From: Burkholderia cepacia GG4 | GTDB taxonomy: Bacteria > Pseudomonadota > Gammaproteobacteria > Burkholderiales > Burkholderiaceae | Reading direction: 5' to 3' | Assembly: GCF_000292915.1 (NCBI RefSeq) | Contig: NC_018514.1 | Span: 2,542,001 to 2,606,000, forward strand | Length of the DNA stretch: 64,000 nt | Part shown: piece by piece, positions 1-6,951 of the stretch | Layout of the letters: every line of letters begins with the position of its first letter | Numbering within the stretch: position 1 is the stretch's first letter | Position numbers and translations under genes: made by a program | Notes under the pieces: generated by a model | Seen by the model: only the letters and a program-made list of their open reading frames with translations | Database searches by the model: none | What the model was told of the DNA's origin: nothing

Positions 1-1
1 C

Positions 2-991
2 GGCAACGTCGCGCTCGCGCCGCACGTCGCGAAGGTGATCATCGACCAGTACCTCGCGCCGCTCGTGATCGGCCAGGACCCGTGGGACTACGAATACCTG
101 AACCAGCGGATGTATCGCGCGACCCACGCATGGGGCCGCAAGGGGATCGGCATGGCGGCGATCTCGGCGGTCGACATCGCGATCTGGGACATCCTCGGCA
201 AGAGCGTCGGCAAGCCCGTGTTCAAGCTGCTCGGCGGCCGCACCAAGGAAAAGATCCCCTGCTACTACTCGAAGCTCTACCGCACCGACCTGAAGGCGAT
301 GCAGGAGGAAGCGCAAAAGTACCTGAAGGAAGGTTTCCGCGCGTTCAAGATGCGCTTCGGCTACGGGCCCGCGCACGGTCAGCAGGGCGTGATGGAGAAC
401 CTGAAGTCGGTCGCGGCGATCCGCGAGGTGATCGGCTACGACAACGACCTGATGCTCGAATGCTACATGGGCTGGAACCTCGAGTACGCGAAGCGCATCC
501 TGCCGAAGCTGGAGAAGTACCAGCCGCGCTGGCTCGAGGAGCCGGTGATCGCGGACGACATCGACGGCTACGCGGAACTGAATCAGCTCACGAACATCCC
601 GATCTCCGGCGGCGAGCACGAGTTCTCGCTGTACGGCTTCAAGCAACTGCTGGACCGCAAGGCCGTGTCGGTCGTCCAGTACGACACGAACCGCGTCGGC
701 GGCATCACGATGGCGCACAAGATCAACGCGCTGTGCGAGGCGTACAGCGTGCCGGTGATTCCGCACGCGGGCCAGATGCACAACTATCACCTGACGATGA
801 GCACGCTCGCATCGCCGATGAGCGAGTACTTCCCGATGTTCGACGTCGAGGTCGGCAACGAGCTGTTCTATTACATCTTCGACGGCGAACCGGTGGCCGA
901 GAACGGCTTCCTGCAGCTGCGCGACGACGTGCCGGGCCTCGGCCTCACGCTGAAGACCGAATTCCTCGACCAGTTCGACATCGTCGAGTGA
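2..991 (+). CDS. Sugar-acid dehydratase, enolase superfamily (L-rhamnonate dehydratase-like), 5' end outside window
   Basis: The frame is open from the first full codon, so the start lies upstream; 329 residues are present. It is a mandelate-racemase-type enolase superfamily member. Visible landmarks are the barrel Lys region (FKMRFGYG, a KxR rather than KxK), metal ligands in LMLEC, LEEP and SGGEHE, the QYDTNR strand, and the catalytic His region HAGQMHNYH. The GEHE motif and the histidine-rich C-terminal loop match rhamnonate dehydratases, which convert an aldonate to a 2-keto-3-deoxy acid; L-fuconate or a related acid is possible. It lies 8 bp before an aldolase, which supports this role. 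Substrate is inferred; enzyme class is firm. Confidence 0.85.
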   Translation, partial: GNVALAPHVAKVIIDQYLAPLVIGQDPWDYEYLNQRMYRATHAWGRKGIGMAAISAVDIAIWDILGKSVGKPVFKLLGGRTKEKIPCYYSKLYRTDLKAMQEEAQKYLKEGFRAFKMRFGYGPAHGQQGVMENLKSVAAIREVIGYDNDLMLECYMGWNLEYAKRILPKLEKYQPRWLEEPVIADDIDGYAELNQLTNIPISGGEHEFSLYGFKQLLDRKAVSVVQYDTNRVGGITMAHKINALCEAYSVPVIPHAGQMHNYHLTMSTLASPMSEYFPMFDVEVGNELFYYIFDGEPVAENGFLQLRDDVPGLGLTLKTEFLDQFDIVE

Positions 992-999
992 GGCCCGCC

Positions 1000-1917
1000 A
1001 TGAACGCACGCTACCAGGGCGTCTTTCCGGTCGCGCCGACGATCTTCGACGCGCACGGCGCGCTCGACCTCGACGGCCAGCGCCGCTGCCTCGACTTCAT
1101 GATCGATGCCGGTTCGCAAGGCATCTGCATCCACGCGAACTACTCGGAGCAGTTCGCGCTCGGCGACGACGAACGCGACCTGATCACGCGCACCACGCTC
1201 GAGCACGTCGCCGGCCGCGTGCCGGTGATCGTCACGACGTCGCATTTCAGCGCGCGGATCTGCGCCGAACGCAACCGCCGCGCGCAGGCGCTCGGCGCCG
1301 CGATGGTGATGGTGATGCCGCCGTACCACGGTGCGACGTTCCGCGTGCCCGAAGCGGCGATCCGCGCATTCTTCCGCGAAGTCGCCGACGGCCTCGACAT
1401 TCCGCTGATGATCCAGGACGCGCCCGCAAGCGGCGTCACGTTGTCCGCCGCGCTGCTCGCGACGCTCGCGCGCGAGATCGACGCCGTGTCGTACTTCAAG
1501 ATCGAGACGCCCGGCGCCGCGTCGAAGCTGCGCGAGCTGATTGCGCTCGGCGGCGATGCGATCGAAGGGCCGTGGGACGGCGAGGAAGGCATCACGCTGC
1601 TCGCCGATCTCGACGCCGGCGCGACCGGCGCGATGACGGGCGGCGGTTATCCGGACGGGATTCGCCGCATCACCGACGCATATTTCGCCGGACGCCGCGA
1701 CGAAGCCTGCGAGCAATACGCGCGCTGGCTGCCGCTGATCAACTACGAGAACCGCCAGTCGGGTTTCCTGACCGCAAAGGCGCTGATGAAGGAAGGCGGC
1801 GTGATCGCATGCGACCGGCCGCGCGCGCCATGGCCCGAACTGCACCCGCCAGTGCGCGCAGGCCTGCTCGACGCGGCGCGGCGGCTCGATCCGCTCGTGC
1901 TGCGCTGGGGACGCTAG
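1000..1917 (+). CDS. Dihydrodipicolinate synthase/NAL-family aldolase (2-keto-3-deoxy sugar acid aldolase)
   Basis: This 305-residue protein belongs to the DapA/NanA class I aldolase barrel family. The N-terminal barrel strand (GVFPVAPTIFD), a central VIVTTSH stretch, an expected Schiff-base lysine in YFKIETPG and a glycine-rich GATGAMTGGG segment are visible. The Tyr general-base region differs from DapA, so dihydrodipicolinate synthesis is unlikely. The ATG at 1000 follows the dehydratase stop by 8 bp, as expected for translational coupling. The product of the upstream dehydratase, a 2-keto-3-deoxy acid, is the likely substrate, cleaved to pyruvate and an aldehyde. The pathway is inferred from context. 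Confidence 0.83.
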   Translation: MNARYQGVFPVAPTIFDAHGALDLDGQRRCLDFMIDAGSQGICIHANYSEQFALGDDERDLITRTTLEHVAGRVPVIVTTSHFSARICAERNRRAQALGAAMVMVMPPYHGATFRVPEAAIRAFFREVADGLDIPLMIQDAPASGVTLSAALLATLAREIDAVSYFKIETPGAASKLRELIALGGDAIEGPWDGEEGITLLADLDAGATGAMTGGGYPDGIRRITDAYFAGRRDEACEQYARWLPLINYENRQSGFLTAKALMKEGGVIACDRPRAPWPELHPPVRAGLLDAARRLDPLVLRWGR

Positions 1918-2018
1918 CCAGACACCGGTTTGCCCCCGCAACGCACGTGCGTTGCACATAGGCGTGACGGCGGTCCGACAGAAGGCCCCCGCCGCCCTTC
2001 ACATGGACTGGAGACACC

Positions 2019-3311
2019 ATGAACCTGTTGAACCCGGCCAATCCGGCCTATGAAGCCGGCGAAGCCATTCCGGGCCGCCGCTGGCTGCGCGTGATTCCGC
2101 CGCTGCTGCTCGCCTGCATCATTTCGTACATGGATCGCGTGAACATCGCCTTCGCGATGCCAGGCGGGATGAACGCCGATCTCGGGATGGACGCGACGAT
2201 GGCCGGCCTCGCCGGCGGCATCTTCTTCTTCGGCTACCTGTTCCTGCAGATTCCGGGCGGCCGGCGCGCGGCGCTCGGCAGCGGCAAGACCTTCATCGCG
2301 TGGTCGCTCGTGAGCTGGGCCGTGCTGTCGGTGCTGACCGGGCTCGTCACCCATACGTGGCAACTCTTGACGCTGCGCTTCATGCTCGGCGTGGCCGAGG
2401 GCGGGATGCTGCCGGTCGTGCTGACGATGGTCAGCCACTGGTTTCCCGACCGCGAACGCGGCCGCGCGAACGCGATGGTCATCATGTTCGTGCCGCTCGC
2501 CGGCATGATCACCGCGCCGCTGTCCGGCTTCATCCTCGCCGCGTACGACTGGCGTCACCTGTTCTTCAGCGCCGGCGCGCTGTCGCTGCTGTGCCTGTTC
2601 GCGTGGATGATGTTCGCCGACGACGGTCCGGAAACCGCGCGCTGGGTCTCGCCGCGCGAAAAGGCGTACATCCTCGACGCGCTGCGCGAAGAGCAGGAGC
2701 GCAAGCGCGCCGCCGGCACGCCGGCTGCCGCGTCGTTCGGCGCGATGCTGCGCAACCCGACGATATGGCTGCTGATCGCGATCAACTTCTGCTATCAGGT
2801 CGGCATCTACGGCTATACGATGTGGTTGCCGACACTGTTGAAGAACCTCACGCACGGCGGGATGGGGAAAGTCGGACTGCTCGCGATGCTGCCGTACGTC
2901 GCGATGATGATCGGGATGTTCGCCACGTCGTATTTGTCTGACCGAACCGGCAAACGGCGCCTGTTCGTGCTGCTGCCGCTGGTCGGGTTCGCCGCGTGCC
3001 TTGCGCTGTCGGTGCTCACGCATGCGTCGATGGTCGTGTCGTTCGCATTCCTGATCGGCTGCGGCTTCTTCCTGCAGGCGGCGGCCGGCGTGTTCTGGGC
3101 GATTCCGCCGAAGCTGTGCAGCGTCGAGACGGCCGGCAGCGCGCGCGGCCTGATCAACGCGCTCGGCAACCTCGGCGGCTTCTGCGGCCCGTATGCGGTC
3201 GGCGTGCTGACCCAGCACGTGAGCGCAGCGGCCGGCGTGTACAGCCTCGCCGTCACGCTCGCGGTGGCCGGCCTGCTCGCGCTGACGCTGCCCCAGCGCT
3301 GCGAAGACTGA
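2019..3311 (+). CDS. MFS transporter (sugar-acid/organic anion permease)
   Basis: The 430-residue protein has about 12 hydrophobic segments and the first-loop signature of the anion:cation symporter MFS branch (SYMDRVNIAFAMPG near residue 36, then the GYLFLQIPGG motif). A charged central loop near residue 215 divides the two halves. It sits 101 bp after the aldolase and 45 bp before the propeller gene, so it is probably the uptake permease for the acid sugar of this operon. The ATG at 2019 is preceded by a weak GGAGA site. Family is clear; the substrate is inferred from neighbours. Confidence 0.85.
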   Translation: MNLLNPANPAYEAGEAIPGRRWLRVIPPLLLACIISYMDRVNIAFAMPGGMNADLGMDATMAGLAGGIFFFGYLFLQIPGGRRAALGSGKTFIAWSLVSWAVLSVLTGLVTHTWQLLTLRFMLGVAEGGMLPVVLTMVSHWFPDRERGRANAMVIMFVPLAGMITAPLSGFILAAYDWRHLFFSAGALSLLCLFAWMMFADDGPETARWVSPREKAYILDALREEQERKRAAGTPAAASFGAMLRNPTIWLLIAINFCYQVGIYGYTMWLPTLLKNLTHGGMGKVGLLAMLPYVAMMIGMFATSYLSDRTGKRRLFVLLPLVGFAACLALSVLTHASMVVSFAFLIGCGFFLQAAAGVFWAIPPKLCSVETAGSARGLINALGNLGGFCGPYAVGVLTQHVSAAAGVYSLAVTLAVAGLLALTLPQRCED

Positions 3312-3356
3312 AGGACACCACACGCGGGCACGCGAACGAAACAACGGAGACACACC

Positions 3357-4304
3357 ATGAACGACATCCTGTTGCTGGTGCAGAAATGCGCCCATACCTT
3401 CAGCTTCTACGATCTCGAAACGAAAGCCGCGCTCAAGCACGTCGTGCTGCCGAACTTCCCGCACGAGTTCACCGTCGACGTGAACGACCGCTTTGCGTAC
3501 GTCGGCATCTTCGGGATCGAGACCGCCTGGTCGCGCGGCCATGAAGGCGATCACCGGATCGCCGAGATCGACCTCGTCGAGCGCACCCACACGCGCATGC
3601 TCGACCTGTGGCCGTACTACCGGCCGCACGGGATGGCGACCGACCGCGACGGCCGGCTGTACGCGATGAGCGAGGCGCACGACATGCTGCTCGTGTTCGA
3701 CCAGCCGACCCGCCAGGCCGTGCCGAACATGGCCGTGCCGTCCGGCGGCGTGAAGACGCACCTCGTGACGCTCACGCGCGATGCGAGCCGCGCATACGGC
3801 GTGCACCTGCTGTCGAACACCGTCACGCAGTTCCATCCGCGCGACGCGACCGTCGCGCCGCGCGCGGTGATGCCCGGCCCGCGCCCCGAAGGCAATGCGC
3901 TGTCGAGCGACGAGCGCACGCTGTTCGTCGCGAATCGCGGCGACGACACGCTCGTCGAGATCGACACCGACACGATGACCTGCGGCCGCCGCGTGAAGAC
4001 GCGCAGCGATCCGAACCGGATCTACTGCACCAGCGCGCCGGACGGCCGCGACCTGCTGCTGCTGACCAATTCAGGCGAGCGGTCGATCTCGGTGTTCGAT
4101 GCACGGCAGCTCGAAGAGATCGAACGCGTCGCGCTGCCCGCGAATCCGACCGCGCTGTCGTTCCATCCGTCGCGGCGCGTCGCGTACGTATCGTTCCAGG
4201 ACGACTACGTGCGCGAGCTCGATCTCGATGCGTGGCGGTTCGTCGGCGCGTTGCCGACGCTGCGCGAACCGGATGCGTCGTATGTGCTCGCAGGCACGCG
4301 CTGA
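3357..4304 (+). CDS. Beta-propeller (YVTN/lactonase-like) protein in sugar-acid operon
   Basis: This 315-residue protein contains repeated short strands of the beta-propeller type (for example DRFAYVGIFG, GRLYAMSEA, RTLFVANRGDD, RRVAYVSFQDD), about one per 45 residues, consistent with six or seven blades. No signal peptide is visible, so it should be cytoplasmic. Such proteins include 6-phosphogluconolactonase-like and SMP-30-like lactonases; a sugar-lactone hydrolase would fit the operon, but catalytic residues cannot be assigned by eye. A GGAGA Shine-Dalgarno site precedes the ATG. The next gene overlaps its end. Confidence 0.7.
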   Translation: MNDILLLVQKCAHTFSFYDLETKAALKHVVLPNFPHEFTVDVNDRFAYVGIFGIETAWSRGHEGDHRIAEIDLVERTHTRMLDLWPYYRPHGMATDRDGRLYAMSEAHDMLLVFDQPTRQAVPNMAVPSGGVKTHLVTLTRDASRAYGVHLLSNTVTQFHPRDATVAPRAVMPGPRPEGNALSSDERTLFVANRGDDTLVEIDTDTMTCGRRVKTRSDPNRIYCTSAPDGRDLLLLTNSGERSISVFDARQLEEIERVALPANPTALSFHPSRRVAYVSFQDDYVRELDLDAWRFVGALPTLREPDASYVLAGTR

Positions 4305-5238
4305 GCAGCGCGACGGTGCGCCGTCGCCGGACGCGATGCCGGCGGCGCTCGTCGACGCGCATCACCACCTGTGGCAACTCGATGCCGGCGCGCACTATCC
4401 GTGGCTACAGGAGCAGTACGACCCGGCGCGCTTCATGTTCGGCGATTACGCGGCGCTGTGTCGCGATTTCGGCGTGGCCGACTATCGGCACGCCGCGCAA
4501 GGCGCGCCGATCGTCGCGAGCGTGCACGTCGAGGCCGAACGGGCGCGCGACGAAGCGCTCGCGGAGACGCGCTGGCTGCACGCGGTCGCGGCCATGCAAG
4601 GGCTGCCGTCGGCGATCGTCGCGTGGGTCGACTTGCTCGCCGGCGACGCGGACGAGCGGCTCGCCGAACAGGCCGCCTGGCCGCGCGTGCGCGGCGTGCG
4701 GTTCAAGCCGCGCAGCGCTGCTTCGCCGGATGCAGCCGTCGACGGGCCGGGCACGCTGCGCGATCCGCGCTGGGCGGCCGCGCTGGAACGCCTGGCCGCG
4801 CATGGCCTGAGCTGGGATCTGCGCGTGCCGTTCTGGCATCTCGGCGACGCGGCGGCGCTGCTCGCCGATGCGCCCGATGTCGACGTCGTGCTCGAACATG
4901 CCGGGCTGCCGTGGGATCGCTCGGAAGCGGGGCTCGCGCGCTGGCGCAGCGGCATGGCAGCGCTCGCGGCATCGCCGCGCGTGACCGTGAAGATCTCCGA
5001 ACTCGGCTTGCGCGATACGGTGTGGAACGAGGCGGACAACGCGCGGATCATCCGCGACACGATCGCGATATTCGGGTGGGAACGCTGCCTGTTCGCGAGC
5101 AATTTTCCGGTGGCGGGGTTGCGGGTGTCGTATCCCGCGTTGCTGCGCACGTTTGCCCTTGCGATGGTGGATCTCGACGAGGTGGCACGCCAGGCGATCT
5201 GGCATGACAACGCGATGCGCGTGTACCGGATGGCGTGA
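4282..5238 (+). CDS. Amidohydrolase_2 family hydrolase (aldonolactonase-like)
   Basis: The protein carries the amidohydrolase-2 N-terminal metal motif DAHHHLW, followed by a barrel with SVHVEAE, GVRFKPRS, the HAG segment and a terminal FASNFPV stretch. These features match the family of L-fucono- and L-rhamnono-lactonases, which hydrolyse sugar lactones to acids. Start choice is uncertain: ATG 4282 would overlap the previous gene by 23 bp (318 residues), while ATG 4336 gives a compact 300-residue protein beginning just before DAHHH. It is the last gene of the run. The lactonase role is inferred from the dehydratase-aldolase context; family assignment is firm. Confidence 0.8.
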   Translation: MCSQARAEQRDGAPSPDAMPAALVDAHHHLWQLDAGAHYPWLQEQYDPARFMFGDYAALCRDFGVADYRHAAQGAPIVASVHVEAERARDEALAETRWLHAVAAMQGLPSAIVAWVDLLAGDADERLAEQAAWPRVRGVRFKPRSAASPDAAVDGPGTLRDPRWAAALERLAAHGLSWDLRVPFWHLGDAAALLADAPDVDVVLEHAGLPWDRSEAGLARWRSGMAALAASPRVTVKISELGLRDTVWNEADNARIIRDTIAIFGWERCLFASNFPVAGLRVSYPALLRTFALAMVDLDEVARQAIWHDNAMRVYRMA

Positions 5239-5422
5239 ACGTGCTTGACTCATCGGCCGGAAGGCCAGAATCGTACGTATCCGGTTGACCGCAGGATGAT
5301 TCGAAAGGTATACGAAAGCATTGCGCTTCGCGCGTCGACGTCCTTTCAGTCTGCACACCGGCATGATCACTCACCGCAACGGAAACCGGGCCGGCCTTGG
5401 CGATGCCGGTACACTTGGCGAC

Positions 5423-6322
5423 ATGAGCCACTTTCGCATCACCTACGACGGGCCCGCGCTCGAATCATCCGAAATGGACGTGCGCGAACTCGCCCCCGCC
5501 CTTCTCGCCGTCGGCGATCTGCTCGAGGCCTCGACCAAGGCACTCTGCGGGGATCAGGCACGGCCGCAGGTCAACGTTCGAGGCAGCTTCAAGACCGGCA
5601 GCTTCGGAATCGACTTCACGCTCGCGACCTCCCTCCTTGGCCGGATGCGCGACATGTTGAGCGGCAGCGAGGGCGCAGCACTCGCCAATGCTGTCACGAT
5701 TCTGACCGCGCTCGGGATTGCCGGCCCGAAGGTCGGAAAGGGCCTGTTCGCGGTACTTAAATGGTTGCGCGGCCGCCCGATCCAGCGCGTTCAGATGAAA
5801 GAGCGCGCCGCCGTACTGCACGTCGACGGCGAGACGCTCGAGATCGAGCTGTTCGTCCTCACCCTGCTCAGGGATGTGAGCGTCAGGGAGGCGACCACCC
5901 GCGCGCTCGCGCCGCTGTCGCGCGACGGCGTGACGATTTTCTCGGCCGGCACCGACACGGACGTGTTCGAGACGGTCACCCGGGACGAGATCGACTGGTT
6001 CCGCGCCCCCCCGCAAGTCGATGTACTGATCCTCGACGAGCATCGCAAGATGGCGTTCTCGATCGTGTCGCTCGCGTTCAAGGACGACAACAAATGGCGT
6101 CTCTACGACGGTGCCGCCACGATTCACGCCGCGATCACCGATGCGAATTTCCTGAAGCGGGTCGACAACAATCAGATCAGCTTCAGCAAGGGCGACGTAC
6201 TCGTCTGCAGCGTTCGCGTACAGCAGTGGCAGACCGCCGACGGCGCCAAGACCGAATACGAGGTCACGGATGTCCTCGAGCATCGTCCGGCCGCGCGCCA
6301 GATTCAGTTGCCGGGACTTTGA
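5423..6322 (+). CDS. Hypothetical protein, possible membrane hairpin
   Basis: I do not recognise a named function. The 299-residue protein starts with a beta-rich segment (FRITYDGPAL), has a helical stretch (DVRELAPALLAVGDLLEAS), and a hydrophobic glycine-rich region at about residues 86-115 that could be one or two membrane or amphipathic segments. The C-terminal half (residues 120-285) looks soluble and beta-rich, with repeated FSIVSL/ISFSKGDVLVCSV-type strands. It stands alone after the sugar-acid operon. The ATG at 5423 is chosen because the predicted fold begins there; an upstream in-frame start at 5321 has no good ribosome site. Confidence 0.6.
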   Translation: MSHFRITYDGPALESSEMDVRELAPALLAVGDLLEASTKALCGDQARPQVNVRGSFKTGSFGIDFTLATSLLGRMRDMLSGSEGAALANAVTILTALGIAGPKVGKGLFAVLKWLRGRPIQRVQMKERAAVLHVDGETLEIELFVLTLLRDVSVREATTRALAPLSRDGVTIFSAGTDTDVFETVTRDEIDWFRAPPQVDVLILDEHRKMAFSIVSLAFKDDNKWRLYDGAATIHAAITDANFLKRVDNNQISFSKGDVLVCSVRVQQWQTADGAKTEYEVTDVLEHRPAARQIQLPGL

Positions 6323-6387
6323 CTGGCTTGCCGCGTTCGTGAATCATGCGATTCAATGCGGGCATCCCGCCGCGAGCGAACCCCGAC

Positions 6388-6831
6388 ATGCCATCCACCA
6401 TCAGCCTGCGCCCCGCCTCTCCGCAAGACGTGCCATTCCTGCTGAGACTCCGTCAACTCACGATGACCGAGCATCTGCAGCGCGTCGGCACGCCCACCGA
6501 CGATGACGCGCACCACCAGCGCATCGCGGCGCACTTCGAGGACGCAATGATCGTCTGCGAAGGCGCCGACGCCGCTCCGATCGGCCTGCTGAAAGTGACG
6601 CGCGCTACCGCTGAATGGTACGTTCACCAGATCCAGATCCTCCCGTCCCGGCAAGGACAGGGCATCGGCGCAGCCGTGCTGCGCGAGCTGCTGGTCGAAG
6701 CGGCGCGCGAACCCGTGCCCGTGGCGCTCGGCGTGCTGCGCGGCAACCCGGCGCGGCGACTCTACGAGCGGCTCGGGTTCCAACTCGTGGCGGAAACGGA
6801 GCGCAGTGCGACGCTGATATGGCGCGCGTGA
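6388..6831 (+). CDS. GNAT-family N-acetyltransferase
   Basis: This 147-residue protein has the GNAT layout: an N-terminal ISLRPASPQD strand, a central strand ending at EWYVHQIQILP, the acetyl-CoA pyrophosphate loop RQGQGIGAAVL near residue 90, and the C-terminal NPARRLYERLGF motif followed by a final strand. It should transfer an acetyl group from acetyl-CoA to a small amine or protein N-terminus, but the acceptor cannot be told. An upstream in-frame ATG at 6346 would add 14 residues that look non-conserved, so 6388 is preferred. No operon partner is evident. Confidence 0.82.
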   Translation: MPSTISLRPASPQDVPFLLRLRQLTMTEHLQRVGTPTDDDAHHQRIAAHFEDAMIVCEGADAAPIGLLKVTRATAEWYVHQIQILPSRQGQGIGAAVLRELLVEAAREPVPVALGVLRGNPARRLYERLGFQLVAETERSATLIWRA

Positions 6832-6894
6832 CGTTGCGCGGCCCTGCGGCCCCGCCGCCCCGTCGGCGATGCCCGCCGTTGCCGCACGCCCTGC

Positions 6895-6924
6895 AAAAAA
6901 CATGAGCCCTCCCGCCGGGAGGGC
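6895..6924 (-). terminator. Rho-independent terminator of the propeller/phosphoesterase gene
   Basis: A perfect 8-bp stem (6906-6913 with 6917-6924, 3-nt loop) is followed on the minus strand by a run of six T at 6895-6900. It lies 28 bp past the stop codon of the minus-strand gene. Confidence 0.8.
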
Positions 6925-6951
6925 CCGCTTGCAGACCGCCCAGCCGGACGA

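Noticed and set aside
1914..3836. 640-codon minus-strand open frame
   Set aside because: Lies opposite the MFS and propeller genes, is rich in His, Arg and Gln, and has no recognisable domain.
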